Shown here: piece by piece, positions 1 to 9,868 of the stretch | Position numbering within the stretch: the first letter of the stretch is position 1 | Layout: each line of letters begins with the position of its first letter | NCBI GenBank assembly: GCA_029262895.1 | Contig: JAJCYM010000081.1 | Coordinates: 1 to 64,000 of the forward strand | Length of the DNA: 64,000 nt | Source of the DNA: Roseivirga sp. | GTDB taxonomy: Bacteria > Bacteroidota > Bacteroidia > Cytophagales > Cyclobacteriaceae | Direction of reading: 5' to 3' | Notes under the pieces: model-generated | Seen by the model: the letters and a program-made list of their open reading frames with translations, nothing else | Databases searched by the model: none | Told to the model about the DNA's origin: nothing | Position numbers and translations under genes: made by a program

Positions 1-791
1 GACGGTTATCATTTTAACCTTGATGTTAATCGGATCAAAAATCGGAGCTATATATTTAGCAACAGTGGAATCAAGCTTAATTTGTAACGCTTCTTGCGTT
101 ACACCTTCATTAACTAAAACATAAGAAAACACACCCCAAGCTCCCCAGCCTGTATCTCCGTCAGGGAAGATAGTCTTCCAAGATATCAATGCCTCAGCGA
201 TAAGGTGGGAAGAGCTAAGCATGTCTTTATATACGCCTGTAACTTGCAATGATATTTCTCTATTTCCCCCGCTTTTAATTATTTGACCAATTGGGTTTTC
301 ATTTTTGAATATTTTTGTGGCCATAGACTGATTGATGACTATCGAATTTGGAGCCTTCAATGCAGTTTTGGGATTTCCAGCGACAAATTCATAATCAAAT
401 AATTCGAAAAGCGTTGAGTCAGCGGCATAGACATTTTCTTGATAGTAATCAACTTGATTGAAGTCAAATCGCATAGCTCCTTGACGGCTTAGACCTTGCA
501 TTCGAGCGGCCTGTACTACCTCTGGGTTTTCATTTTTAACCGTAAAAGCCGCCCGGCTTGTCATATTTGCCCACTTAAATGAACCGTCAGGCTCTGTAAA
601 CCCTGTTGAAAGACGATAGATCCGATCCCCCTTAGAGTGCTGTTTGTCGAAACTCGTTTCATGGAAAATATACAGTAGAATGATCAGACTGGAAGCAATT
701 CCAACTGTAAGTCCAATGATATTGAGAGCTGTGTAACCAGGTTGTCTGAGTAGACTTCGGAAAGCAACCTTGATATAATTTTTACGCATGC
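1..791 (-). CDS. FtsX/MacB-type ABC transporter permease, 3' part outside window
   Basis: About 263 N-terminal codons are present and the gene runs off the left edge. The start at 791 gives MRKNYIKVAFRSLLRQPGY, nearly the same as the starts of the permeases at 7286 and 9847. A first membrane helix follows at about residues 20-42, then a periplasmic MacB_PCD-type domain. Family knowledge: such Bacteroidota proteins are double-length permeases of about 800 residues with two MacB_PCD/FtsX halves, moving or extruding unknown substrates with a separate ATPase. None is encoded in the window. It follows the PD40 lipoprotein gene at 887-1801 on the same strand, so the two are probably co-transcribed. 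Confidence 0.9.
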
Positions 792-886
792 GTTTGTTGT
801 CTTGGTTTATCTGAATTGATGATTCCAGCACACCCGCTGGCTCGTTCACTAAAAAGGGCTATCAGACCATTCCTATACACTCCGCC

Positions 887-1801
887 CTACTTGGGCCTGA
901 GGGTTTCGATAATCTGAGCATCCACCCAATATGGCTTCCCTACCCAATTAGTACTTCCATCTTCTTTGGCCTCCCACTGCCCTCTAGTAAAAAACAGGTA
1001 TTTTCCATCGTCAGACACCCTTGCACCACTTTCACTTAATGCTGTGTTTATCTTATCGCCCATGTTAATTGCTGGTACCCAAGATCCATCTTTCGCTCGA
1101 AAACTAATGTAGATATCAGATCCACCATATCCGTCCTCTCTTCTGACATCCCAGATCAAATAGGATTCATCCGATGCAATGTGAGGATGGGCAAGCCATG
1201 TTCCAGTGTTAATTTCCTTGCCCATTTTTTGGCGGGGTTGATATTTACCGTTTATAAGGCGGGCATAGCTGATCGCTCCAACTGTATCGGGTTTATGAAA
1301 TTGATCAAATTCTATTTCATCAAAGTAAGAAGTTCCATTGTCTGAAAACGATATCCCCATGATAAGCTTATCTGAAAAGGGTGGTCCAAGACTTTTATAT
1401 TCTGACCAACCCGTGTAGGTGCGAATTCTATATTTATTTCCTACGTATAAAGTATCTCCGCCTTTTGAGAATCTGGACCATTTTAGATCAGTCTCAGACT
1501 CGTTTCCCCAGCTCCCATTTTGATATTGAATAACAAAAAATGTGCGTTCTTTATATTTCCCGTTTTTTCTAGAGAAATGGTATTCCTTCATATCTGGCGT
1601 AAACTTACCTCCTTCAAAAAGTCCTTCTGGAGAGACAATGGCCGGATCAAATAGTTTGGGAATTAAGCCCGGTGGCTTCTCTCCAAAATAGGCAGGTGCT
1701 ATAGTTGGTGAGTCAGTGTCTTGTAACTTCTTATTTTTAGCGTTGCAGGCAGTTAGAAATAGTGCCGATATAAGTATTAAAATAAAGTAGCCCTTTTTCA
1801 T
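887..1801 (-). CDS. PD40-repeat beta-propeller lipoprotein
   Basis: 304 residues. The N-terminus is a lipoprotein signal with lipobox LTAC (Cys19), so the product should be an anchored envelope protein. The mature part starts with the family signature YFGEKPPGL and holds WD40-like (PD40) blades with phrases such as [10 protein letters not shown] and SDDGKYLFFTRG. It ends in YWVDAQIIETLRPK, as do four paralogues in this window. Role unknown; a propeller next to a permease suggests a binding or sensing partner (inference). The downstream flank, 846-886, resembles the flank behind the paralogue at 10838. Confidence 0.82.
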   Translation of the reverse strand: MKKGYFILILISALFLTACNAKNKKLQDTDSPTIAPAYFGEKPPGLIPKLFDPAIVSPEGLFEGGKFTPDMKEYHFSRKNGKYKERTFFVIQYQNGSWGNESETDLKWSRFSKGGDTLYVGNKYRIRTYTGWSEYKSLGPPFSDKLIMGISFSDNGTSYFDEIEFDQFHKPDTVGAISYARLINGKYQPRQKMGKEINTGTWLAHPHIASDESYLIWDVRREDGYGGSDIYISFRAKDGSWVPAINMGDKINTALSESGARVSDDGKYLFFTRGQWEAKEDGSTNWVGKPYWVDAQIIETLRPK

Positions 1802-1825
1802 TAATTAAGCTTTTGATTGTTGGAG

Positions 1826-1840
1826 CACATATGTTATGTG
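1826..1840. promoter_or_regulatory. Inverted repeat in divergent promoter region
   Basis: The 254-bp gap between the PD40 gene (start 1801) and the histidine kinase (start 2056) should hold two divergent promoters. It contains CACATA-TGT-TATGTG, a perfect 6-bp inverted repeat 25 bp upstream of the PD40 start. This could be an operator. I saw no LytTR-type direct repeat or convincing TAnnTTTG promoter here. Confidence 0.3.
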
Positions 1841-2055
1841 TGAGTACCTTAGTTTATGTAAGGTCTTTGGGCAAACGTAGCGAATAGGATGAATGAGAAG
1901 CCATAAAATAGACGAACCAAATCTAATGAATGGCATAAACAGGTTAGCGACAGAGGATGTTACAAATCCGTAGAAAGCTTGATTTGGGCAATAGTTAATG
2001 ATGTTTCGTCTTTTTTAAAGAAATACCAACCACACGTTTTATATATTCAGAGGTT

Positions 2056-3132
2056 ATGGTCCATAAAAAGAACCTGATTGATTGGGTTATTCAGAACAGA
2101 TTCGTGTCACACTTTATATTTTGGTTTACACTGTTTATCAGTGTGCCTGTATTGGCTGCCTTAAATGGAGGTAGTATTGAAAAGACGCTAGTCGCTAGTT
2201 TAAGCTTTTTACCAGCCCAATTATTAGCGAGTTATTTTTTGGTCTATTATCAGGTTCCGAGACTTTTGTTTAAAAAGAAATATCTAAAATTCGGATGCTC
2301 CTTTTTGATATCTGTATATGTTTTTTTAGTGATTTCAATGCTTTCAAACATGTACTTGTCTGACTTTTTTACTCCTAGATACTCAGCACAGAAAAGCCTG
2401 TTAGAGATACTTGCATCACCATTTCACTTGGCTGTAGTTTATTTTCCATCCGTCTATGTATTCGTCTTTTTAATGTTTATGACCAAGGCTTTTAAGGATC
2501 GTATTGAAGAGCGTCATCAACTTGAAGTCCTACAAAAGGAAAAAGCGAATACGGAACTCAAATTTTTAAAAGCGCAAACAAATCCACACTTCTTGTTCAA
2601 TACACTAAATAATTTGTATTCTCTAACATTAGAACGGTCTGAAAAAGCGCCTGAAGTTGTTTTAAGACTATCAGGTATGCTAGATTATATGCTTTATCAG
2701 TGTAAAGACGATGAAGTACTATTAACAAAAGAGATCACCTTTATACAGGATTATATCGATTTGGAATCACTTCGTTATGGCGATAAACTATCATTGAATT
2801 TCACACACAACCTTCATGCTCCCAACGTAATGATTGCCCCTTTAATACTGATATCATTTGTAGAGAACGCTTTTAAGCATGGCGCAAGTAATAATCTTAA
2901 GGACACGTTAATTCAAATTGAATTGACCACAAACGAAGATCAACTTTACTTTAAAGTGCTTAATACATTACCATCAAACAGTCAAGTTGACACGAAAAAT
3001 GAAGCACATGCTGGAATTGGGTTTTCCAATTCGCAAAGACAATTAGAACTGAATTATAAAAACAATTATGACTTGAAAAGCACCAAAACAGATCGTGATT
3101 TTGAAGTAGCATTAAGCATTAATCTAAAATAA
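2056..3132 (+). CDS. LytS-family sensor histidine kinase (His_kinase/HATPase_c)
   Basis: 358 residues. About four membrane helices lie in the first 150 residues, with no recognisable extracellular domain. A short coiled coil leads to the His_kinase motif TNPHFLFNTLNNLYSL, whose His is the phosphoacceptor. The ATPase part shows the N-box FVENAFKHG and a G-box GIGFSNSQRQL. This is the usual Bacteroidota partner of LytTR regulators. The regulator gene follows after one base, so they form one transcription unit. It is divergent from the PD40 lipoprotein gene, which suggests that promoter as a target (inference). Confidence 0.93.
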   Translation: MVHKKNLIDWVIQNRFVSHFIFWFTLFISVPVLAALNGGSIEKTLVASLSFLPAQLLASYFLVYYQVPRLLFKKKYLKFGCSFLISVYVFLVISMLSNMYLSDFFTPRYSAQKSLLEILASPFHLAVVYFPSVYVFVFLMFMTKAFKDRIEERHQLEVLQKEKANTELKFLKAQTNPHFLFNTLNNLYSLTLERSEKAPEVVLRLSGMLDYMLYQCKDDEVLLTKEITFIQDYIDLESLRYGDKLSLNFTHNLHAPNVMIAPLILISFVENAFKHGASNNLKDTLIQIELTTNEDQLYFKVLNTLPSNSQVDTKNEAHAGIGFSNSQRQLELNYKNNYDLKSTKTDRDFEVALSINLK

Positions 3133-3133
3133 G

Positions 3134-3841
3134 ATGGGAATAAGATGTATGGTTGTAGATGACGAACCCCTAGCCATTAAGGTACTTGAAAAACACATAA
3201 TGCAAGTACCAGACCTAGAACTTGTAGCTACATTCGATAACCCTATTGCCGCTGGGCACTTCCTGCAAGACGCTAGTGTTGACCTTTTGTTTTTGGATAT
3301 TCAAATGCCCGTGGTTACAGGAATTGATTTCATTAAAAATACCAGTATTCAACCTAAGATCATATTAACAACAGCTCACAGGGAATATGCCTTAGAAGGT
3401 TATGAATTGGATATCGTTGATTACTTATTAAAGCCCATATCCTTTATTAGGTTTTATAAGTCTATCAATAAGTACAGGATATTGAATGCAGGAACTCAAG
3501 CCAACACATTGACATCCTTCGAAGATGATAAAACACCGGATCACATCTTTGTCAATTCGAACAAAAAGATGATGAGAGTTCAATTTGATGACATATTGTA
3601 TATTGACAGTATTAAGGACTACGTGAGAATACACACCGTAAACAACAGCATCATTACCAAAGATAAAATAAGCACTTTCGTTCAAAAACTACCTTCCTAC
3701 TTTTTGAGAGTTCACCGTTCTTACATTATCAATACCAAAAAGATCTCTTACCTCACCACAAAAGATGTTGTGCTATTGGGTGATATAGAAATCCCAATTG
3801 GAACCTCTTATAGAGAAACTATTGAGTCAATTAAGAATTGA
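3134..3841 (+). CDS. LytTR-family response regulator
   Basis: 235 residues. The receiver domain (about 5-115) has the acidic pair in VVDDEP, phosphoacceptor Asp in LLFLDIQMP, and the conserved Lys in LLKPISF. The LytTR DNA-binding domain covers about 130-232, with IDSIKDYVRIHT and LRVHRSYIIN. Known LytTR proteins bind direct repeats about two helical turns apart. It is paired with the kinase ending at 3132. The gene converges on the PD40 gene ending at 3876, with a 34-bp gap. Confidence 0.94.
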   Translation: MGIRCMVVDDEPLAIKVLEKHIMQVPDLELVATFDNPIAAGHFLQDASVDLLFLDIQMPVVTGIDFIKNTSIQPKIILTTAHREYALEGYELDIVDYLLKPISFIRFYKSINKYRILNAGTQANTLTSFEDDKTPDHIFVNSNKKMMRVQFDDILYIDSIKDYVRIHTVNNSIITKDKISTFVQKLPSYFLRVHRSYIINTKKISYLTTKDVVLLGDIEIPIGTSYRETIESIKN

Positions 3842-3875
3842 TGCTTAGCTATTAGACTGATTTAAAACGCCTGCC

Positions 3876-4796
3876 CTATTTGGGTCTGAGATTTTCAATA
3901 ACTTCTGTGCTCACCCAATAAACGTTTGATAATCCTCCTTCTTCGTTATATCTACCAAAGAATAAATATTTGCCATCTGGAGTAATACTCGGGCATGTTT
4001 CGGCAAAATTGGAATTCACTCCAGCGCCAAGGTTAATTGGTTTTGACCATGCTCCATTTTTGTCCTTGAAATAAACATAGATATCGCTTTTTCTTTGATC
4101 ATCTACCTTGTTTCTAGCATTTGCCACTAAATAATCTTGAGAAGGAGAAATAAAGGCGTGCACTCCAAAGTCAATCTCAACTTCCTTTACTTCAGGAAAG
4201 GCACCATTGCTATAAGGTGCGTAGTAGGTTTTTCGTTTTGAAATATTGTAATAAAAAAGATCTCCGTTTTTGGCTTGATTCGAATAGAAAACCCAATCAT
4301 TATTTATTGGTGAATCGAGTTTTTTGGCGTCACTCCATGAATCTCCCAGTCGGTCTACATACCAAATTTTCTCATCTCCAAAAATCGAATCATAAGCCGT
4401 AAAATAGATTTTGTCACCTTTAAGGTTTACAAACGACTCCATTTCTTCTTTCTTCTGGCCTTTTGTGAAATTTGCTTTTTTAGGATAAGACCATTTTTTG
4501 TCTTTGAGTTTTGAGTAATAGATACTTGCATATCCGTCTTCTTTACTGCCTGTATAATACAATTCATCTAAATCAGGAGAAAAGGACACAGAATGTTCAT
4601 ATCTCCCTTTTATTGAAATAATTCCAGGAGCGAAAATTTCAGCAGTTAAGCCTGGTTGCTTTTGCCCAAAATAGGGACCAGTTAAGTTGAGAGAATAAGC
4701 ATTGCTCTCCACCGTCTCCTGAATCTTGTTCTCCTGTGCAAATGCTTGACCAACCAAGAAAATGCTTACCAATAGGAATAATATACTTGTTCTCAT
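3876..4796 (-). CDS. PD40-repeat beta-propeller exported protein
   Basis: 306 residues. A classical signal peptide (about 1-20, ending AFAQ) replaces the lipobox of its paralogues, so it may be periplasmic or secreted. YFGQKQPGLTAEIFAPGI opens the propeller; ISPSQDYLVANARN and [12 protein letters not shown] are PD40 blades; the end is YWVSTEVIENLRPK. It is closest to each propeller half of the 754-residue protein at 11708-13972 (shared phrase EKIWYVDRLGDSWS). It lies 99 bp downstream of the permease gene ending at 4896, separated by a hairpin-rich repeat. Confidence 0.8.
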   Translation of the reverse strand: MRTSILFLLVSIFLVGQAFAQENKIQETVESNAYSLNLTGPYFGQKQPGLTAEIFAPGIISIKGRYEHSVSFSPDLDELYYTGSKEDGYASIYYSKLKDKKWSYPKKANFTKGQKKEEMESFVNLKGDKIYFTAYDSIFGDEKIWYVDRLGDSWSDAKKLDSPINNDWVFYSNQAKNGDLFYYNISKRKTYYAPYSNGAFPEVKEVEIDFGVHAFISPSQDYLVANARNKVDDQRKSDIYVYFKDKNGAWSKPINLGAGVNSNFAETCPSITPDGKYLFFGRYNEEGGLSNVYWVSTEVIENLRPK

Positions 4797-4806
4797 TTTT
4801 TTATTT

Positions 4807-4890
4807 TTTACCTACTTGCCCACCGTAGCATTTGCGAAGGTGGGATCACCCAATCACCTCTCAGCCAACGAAGCTTTAGCGTAGGAGACA
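4807..4890. repeat. Hairpin-rich intergenic repeat-like element
   Basis: The gap between the permease stop and the PD40 start holds CCCACC at 4819-4824 pairing with GGTGGG at 4839-4844, then CGAAGCTTTAGCGTAGG-type sequence. The mixture of short hairpins and this wording resembles dispersed intergenic repeats of Bacteroidota genomes. No second copy is in the window, so the repeat nature is inferred. It may act as a partial terminator between the two genes. Confidence 0.35.
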
Positions 4891-4895
4891 ATAAG

Positions 4896-7286
4896 CTACT
4901 CACTCCTCAGGTTCTGTGCTGGATTGGCTGTTGCTGCCTTGCGCGCATGATAACCGGTAGTGAGAACCGTGATAGCCAGAGTACCTAGCAGTACGGTTGA
5001 AAAAATGGTGAAGCCAGGTGTGATATGAAATTGGAAATTTTCCAGCCAGCCCATCATAGAAAAGTAGCCCAATACAGATGCGGGGATTGCGGCTATGACG
5101 ATAAGGATTACAAATTCCTTAATGAGAAGATTAATCAAGCCCTGCGTATTCGCGCCAAGCACTTTTCTAATGCTAATTTCTTTGGAGCGCTGTTCCGCAG
5201 TGTAAGAAGCCAGCCCCAATAATCCCAAACAAGCGATTAAAATAGTCATCCCTGAAAAGCCCAAAAATAACTGACCACGGATTTGATCGGCCTCATAATG
5301 TTCCATGAATTGCTGGTCAATGAACCCAAAATCAAATGCCGTGGTTGGAAAGATACTTTCCCAGGCTGCTTCAATAAAGTCAGTGGTAGCCGCCACATCT
5401 TCTGTGATTTTAACAATAGCGTAATTATTGACGTGGTTTGGGCGGAACATCAATGGAGTGATGGGTTCGTAAAGTGACTGCTGATGAAAGTCTTTCACCA
5501 CACCAACGACCAACGCAGGAGGTATGGAATCATTTCGAGAGAGTCGAACCTTTTTACCAATTGGGTTGGTCCAATTCATTCTTCGCACCATTGCCTCATT
5601 TACCAATACAGCTTGAGAAGAGTCTGTGGCATAGTCCAACGAGAAATTTCTTCCTTCTACTATTTCAACACCAAGGGCAGAAAAGTAATCATAATCTACT
5701 CTATAGTTGAATATACTACGGTTTTCCATTGCACCTTCTTCAGTTTCGATCGGTAATGAATTGGTTGGATAACCATCTCCCGGAGTCGAACTCGATGAGG
5801 CTGCACCACCGATCTGAGTATATTGAATTAATTCATTTCTGAGGATACCCCATTTTTCCCGATCCTCTTCACTTCTGAAATTGATGAGCATCATCTGTTC
5901 CTTGTCAAACCCCAGGTCTTTGTTCCTGATAAATTGCATTTGGGAATAAATGACCAAGGTGCCAATAAGCATGAAAATGGAAATGGAAAACTGAAGTGTC
6001 ACTAAGGCCTTCCTTAATAATTTGCTTCCAGATTTTCCTACACTTCCTTTAAGCACAGCGGCTGGCTGAAAAGAAGACAAAAAGAATGCTGGGTAGCAAC
6101 CACCGATAAAGCCTGTAACAATGACGATACCGATAATCGCGAGTATCACATTGGTGTGAAGCAATCCTTCAATTGCTAAATGAGTACCGACAAGATTGTT
6201 TATTCCGGGAACAGCTACTATGATAATCAGTAAGCTTAGAATCAGCGAAATAAGTGTAACAAGAATCGATTCAGTTAAAAACTGTGCGATTAAACCACTT
6301 CTTTGGGCACCCATTACTTTTCTTAAACCCACTTCCATTGACCGTTTGACAGAACGTGCTGTTGCCAGATTCATATAATTGATACTGGCAATCACGATGA
6401 GGAAAATGGCTATGGCCGTGAAAATCTGTACATATTGCATGCTACCCAAAGGCTCCGGTTCATGTTCAAAATCGGATGTTAAATGGATGCTTTTTAAAGG
6501 TACTGCTGCCATTTTGACCTTTGTATTAAACCGCTCAGTAATGGGATCTAAATATTTGGCAGAGGTCGAATCAAGCTTGATTTGCAAGACTTCTTGTGAA
6601 ACTCCTTCTTGAACTAAAACATAGGAAAATACACCCCACGCTCCCCATCTGTCTTCAATAGGATAGATGGTCTTAAAGGAAATTAAGGCATCAGCGATCA
6701 AATGAGAAGCTCTTGGCATGTCTTTATAGACGCCTGTGACTTGCAGAGACATTCCTTGATTGCGATCACTTTTAATTGTTTGACCTATTGGATTTTCGTC
6801 CTGGAAAATTTTTGTGGCCATAGATTGGTTGATGACAATCGAATTTGGTGCTTGCAAGGCTGTCTTGGGATCACCAGCGATAAAGTCGTAGTCAAAAACT
6901 TCGAAAACCGTGGAGTCAGCTGCATAAACATTATCCTGATAGTATACGACTTGATTGAACTCAAACCGAGTTGGACGTTGAAAGTCGATGCTTTGCAATC
7001 TGGTTGCCTGTACTACTTCTGGATTTTCATTTTTTATCGTAAAGGCAGCACGCATGGTCATGTTTGACCATTTGGTGACACCATCCGAATCGTGAAATTC
7101 TGTCGAAAGCCGATAGATCCGGTCACCTTTAGCATGATGTTTGTCAAAGCTTGTTTCATGAAAAATGTACAGCAAAATTATTAAGCTAGAGGCGATGCCT
7201 ACCGTGAGTCCGATGATATTAAGGGCTGTATAGCCAGGTTGCCTCAACAGATTTCTGAAGGCGATCTTGATGTAGCTTTTGAACAT
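4896..7286 (-). CDS. FtsX/MacB-type ABC transporter permease
   Basis: 796 residues with two halves. Helix 1 is at about 20-42, then a MacB_PCD periplasmic domain, then three helices at about 285-410. A second periplasmic domain and final helices follow, ending in NPAQNLRSE. The motifs ATARSVKRSMEVGLRKVMGA and EQRSKEISIRKVLGA are the cytoplasmic coupling segments of each half. Very similar to the gene at 7448-9847, so a tandem duplication. A LytTR-like direct repeat lies 134-161 bp upstream of the start. Substrate unknown, and there is no adjacent ATPase. Confidence 0.93.
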   Translation of the reverse strand: MFKSYIKIAFRNLLRQPGYTALNIIGLTVGIASSLIILLYIFHETSFDKHHAKGDRIYRLSTEFHDSDGVTKWSNMTMRAAFTIKNENPEVVQATRLQSIDFQRPTRFEFNQVVYYQDNVYAADSTVFEVFDYDFIAGDPKTALQAPNSIVINQSMATKIFQDENPIGQTIKSDRNQGMSLQVTGVYKDMPRASHLIADALISFKTIYPIEDRWGAWGVFSYVLVQEGVSQEVLQIKLDSTSAKYLDPITERFNTKVKMAAVPLKSIHLTSDFEHEPEPLGSMQYVQIFTAIAIFLIVIASINYMNLATARSVKRSMEVGLRKVMGAQRSGLIAQFLTESILVTLISLILSLLIIIVAVPGINNLVGTHLAIEGLLHTNVILAIIGIVIVTGFIGGCYPAFFLSSFQPAAVLKGSVGKSGSKLLRKALVTLQFSISIFMLIGTLVIYSQMQFIRNKDLGFDKEQMMLINFRSEEDREKWGILRNELIQYTQIGGAASSSSTPGDGYPTNSLPIETEEGAMENRSIFNYRVDYDYFSALGVEIVEGRNFSLDYATDSSQAVLVNEAMVRRMNWTNPIGKKVRLSRNDSIPPALVVGVVKDFHQQSLYEPITPLMFRPNHVNNYAIVKITEDVAATTDFIEAAWESIFPTTAFDFGFIDQQFMEHYEADQIRGQLFLGFSGMTILIACLGLLGLASYTAEQRSKEISIRKVLGANTQGLINLLIKEFVILIVIAAIPASVLGYFSMMGWLENFQFHITPGFTIFSTVLLGTLAITVLTTGYHARKAATANPAQNLRSE

Positions 7287-7333
7287 AGATAATGCAATTT
7301 GGTTTTTGTCCTAACTCGTTTTGTTTGCGTTTA

Positions 7334-7350
7334 ACTTGTTGGTAACAAGT
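7334..7350. promoter_or_regulatory. Inverted repeat upstream of permease
   Basis: ACTTGTT-GGT-AACAAGT is a perfect 7-bp inverted repeat, 48 bp upstream of the permease start at 7286 and between it and the LytTR-like repeat. It could be an operator for a dimeric regulator or a leader hairpin. It has no copy elsewhere in the window. Confidence 0.3.
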
Positions 7351-7419
7351 AATTAATGAGTTTGGAAGGTTTACGTTTAATTTCTGATTTAGCCTTTGAA
7401 ATCCACTATCTAATTTGTC

Positions 7420-7447
7420 AACTGCTCTATATGTAAATGAACTGCTC
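7420..7447 (-). promoter_or_regulatory. Putative LytTR binding site (direct repeat)
   Basis: AACTGCTC at 7420-7427 and again at 7440-7447, period 20 bp. Read on the coding (minus) strand the half-site is GAGCAGTT, holding the CAGTT core of known LytTR sites. The same double site occurs at 15028-15055. It sits right after the stop codon of the upstream permease and 134 bp ahead of the permease start at 7286, so it probably drives an internal promoter for the 7286 permease and the PD40 gene behind it. Confidence 0.6.
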
Positions 7448-9847
7448 TTATTCGCTTCTTAACTTCGTTGCTGGATTGGCAGTGGCTGCCTTGCGTGCAT
7501 GATAGCCCGTGGTAAGTACTGTCACTATCATTGTACCGGCTAATACAGTAGAGAATATGGTAAAGCCCGGAGTGATATGAAATTGGAAACTCTCCAGCCA
7601 GCCCATCATAGATATGTAACCAAGGACAAATGCCGGCACCGCGGCTATCAGAATTAGAATCACAAAGTCTTTGATTAGGAGATTCATCAAACCCCGTGTA
7701 TTGGCACCCAACACTTTTCTAATGCTGATTTCTTTAGAGCGCTGTTCTGCTGTATATGAAGCTAGACCCAACAAGCCTAAACAAGCAATCAGGATAGTCA
7801 TGCCTGAAAAGCCTAGAAAAAGCTGTCCCCGGGTCTGATCCTCCTCATAGTTCTCTAAAAATTGCTTATCAAGAAATGTATATTCAAAGGCTGTGTTTGG
7901 AAAAGTCCTTTGCCAGGCAGTCTCAATAAAGTCTAGAGTAGTGGTAACATCTCCGGTGATTTTAACAACAGCTGAACGGTTGATCTGACTTGGCCTGAAC
8001 AACAGGGCCGTGATGGGGTCGTAAAGCGATCGTTGATGGAAGTCCTTAACCACACCTACCACACGGGCGGAAGGCAAAGAGTCGGCACGGGCGATGTTCA
8101 CTTTTTTACCAATAGGATCAGTCCAATTCATTCTGCGCACCATAGCCTCATTGACCATGACCGCCAAAGAAGTATCAGAACCATAATCCAGTGAGAAATT
8201 CCTACCCTGTACAACCTCAATTCCCAAAGTAGCAAAGTAATCATAGTCTACCCGATAGTTATCCAAACCCAGGTTATCCATAGGGCCAGCCTCTGTTTCT
8301 ACTGGGAAAACATTTTTTTGATAGCCATCGCCAGGTGCAGTACTGGCCGACCCTATGCTACCTATATTAGCATTTTGTGCCAATTCATGCTTTAGCACTT
8401 GCCATTTCTCCATATCGGCTCTGCCCCTGAATTCAACCCGCATGATCTGCTCCTTATCAAACCCCAGGTCTTTATTCCTGACGAATTGCATCTGAGCATA
8501 AATGACCAAGGTACCTATGAGCATAAAGATGGAAATGGAAAATTGAAGGGTCACCAACAACTTCCTTAACAACTTACCTCCTGATCTACTGCCTCCTCCT
8601 TTCATCACAGCAGCGGGCTGGAAAGAAGACAAGAAGAAAGCAGGATAGCAGCCCCCAATAAACCCTGTGATAAATACAACACCTATGACGGCTAATATCA
8701 CCTTGAGATTTAACAGTCCTTCAATATCAAGGTTAGTGCCAACCATATTATTAATGCCTGGAACCATTAGGATGATTAGCAGCATACTCAGCATAAGAGA
8801 GATTGATGTGATGAGAATGGATTCGGTCAAAAATTGACCAATTAGACCACTTCTCTGTGCACCCATTACTTTTCTCACGCCTACTTCCATGGCTCTTTTC
8901 GCTGATCTTGCAGTAGCCAGATTCATGTAATTTATACTGGCAATGAGGACCAGGAAAATAGCGATAGCGGAAAAAATCTGAACGTACTGAATATTACCGG
9001 CAGGCACTGGCTCATTTTCAAAATCTGATTTCAAATGGATGTCTCTTAACAGAATAGGCACCATTTTAACCTTGATATTAAGTTCATCAAAAATCGGTGC
9101 GATGTATTTAGAAACGGTTGAATCAAGCTTTACCTGTAAGGACTCGGTTGTCACATGGTCGTTCACCATGACGTAGGAATATACTCCCCATCCTCCCCAG
9201 CCGGGCTCTTCATCCGGGAAGATAGTATCCCAGGACACCAAAGCTTCTGCCATCAAGTGGCTAGTTCTGGGCATGTCTTTAAATACACCGGTTACCTGGA
9301 AAGTTGCCTCCTCCTGGTTTCCCACGTTTTTAAGGGTTTGTCCTATGGGATTTTCGTCTTTAAAAACTTTTTTTGCCATAGATTCACTAATGACAATGGA
9401 ATTAGGCGCGTCCAATGCCGTTTCAGGATTTCCACCTATAAATTCGTAATCAAAGAGTTCAAACACCGTTGAATCAGCGGCATATACATTTTCCTGAAAA
9501 TATTCGACCTGATTGTGCTCAAAACGGCTTCCGTTCAGACCTCCCAACGCCCTCCTAAGGCGAGCAGCTTGTACCACTTCCGGATTTTCATTTTTTATGG
9601 TAAATGCAGCCCGCGGTGTCATGCTAGACCATCTAAACGAATTGTCAGGCTCTGTGAAAGCCGTGGAGAGACGATAAATTCTATCCGCTTTCGTATGATG
9701 ACTATCGAAACTGGTTTCGTGAAAAATGTATAAAAGAATGATCAAACTGGAGGCAATGCCCACTGTAAGTCCAATGATGTTGAGGGCCGTGTAGCCAGGT
9801 TGCCTGAGCAGGCTTCGGAAAGCGACTTTTATATAACTTTTGAGCAT
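7448..9847 (-). CDS. FtsX/MacB-type ABC transporter permease
   Basis: 799 residues, same layout as the 4896-7286 protein: TM1 at about 20-42, a periplasmic MacB_PCD domain, three helices, a second periplasmic domain, then three closing helices. The coupling segments ATARSAKRAMEVGVRKVMGA and EQRSKEISIRKVLGA are intact. The start at 9847 (MLKSYIKVAFRSLLRQPGY) aligns with its paralogues. It begins 21 bp after the PD40 lipoprotein gene ending at 9869, so these two are co-transcribed and may form a propeller-permease complex (inference). Confidence 0.93.
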   Translation of the reverse strand: MLKSYIKVAFRSLLRQPGYTALNIIGLTVGIASSLIILLYIFHETSFDSHHTKADRIYRLSTAFTEPDNSFRWSSMTPRAAFTIKNENPEVVQAARLRRALGGLNGSRFEHNQVEYFQENVYAADSTVFELFDYEFIGGNPETALDAPNSIVISESMAKKVFKDENPIGQTLKNVGNQEEATFQVTGVFKDMPRTSHLMAEALVSWDTIFPDEEPGWGGWGVYSYVMVNDHVTTESLQVKLDSTVSKYIAPIFDELNIKVKMVPILLRDIHLKSDFENEPVPAGNIQYVQIFSAIAIFLVLIASINYMNLATARSAKRAMEVGVRKVMGAQRSGLIGQFLTESILITSISLMLSMLLIILMVPGINNMVGTNLDIEGLLNLKVILAVIGVVFITGFIGGCYPAFFLSSFQPAAVMKGGGSRSGGKLLRKLLVTLQFSISIFMLIGTLVIYAQMQFVRNKDLGFDKEQIMRVEFRGRADMEKWQVLKHELAQNANIGSIGSASTAPGDGYQKNVFPVETEAGPMDNLGLDNYRVDYDYFATLGIEVVQGRNFSLDYGSDTSLAVMVNEAMVRRMNWTDPIGKKVNIARADSLPSARVVGVVKDFHQRSLYDPITALLFRPSQINRSAVVKITGDVTTTLDFIETAWQRTFPNTAFEYTFLDKQFLENYEEDQTRGQLFLGFSGMTILIACLGLLGLASYTAEQRSKEISIRKVLGANTRGLMNLLIKDFVILILIAAVPAFVLGYISMMGWLESFQFHITPGFTIFSTVLAGTMIVTVLTTGYHARKAATANPATKLRSE

Positions 9848-9868
9848 TAGCTTGTTGTGTTTTGTCTG

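Noticed and set aside
5025-7067. Several plus-strand open frames inside the permease genes
   Set aside because: They lie antisense to a strongly conserved permease, have no family likeness and no leader region; the same happens in the other permeases.
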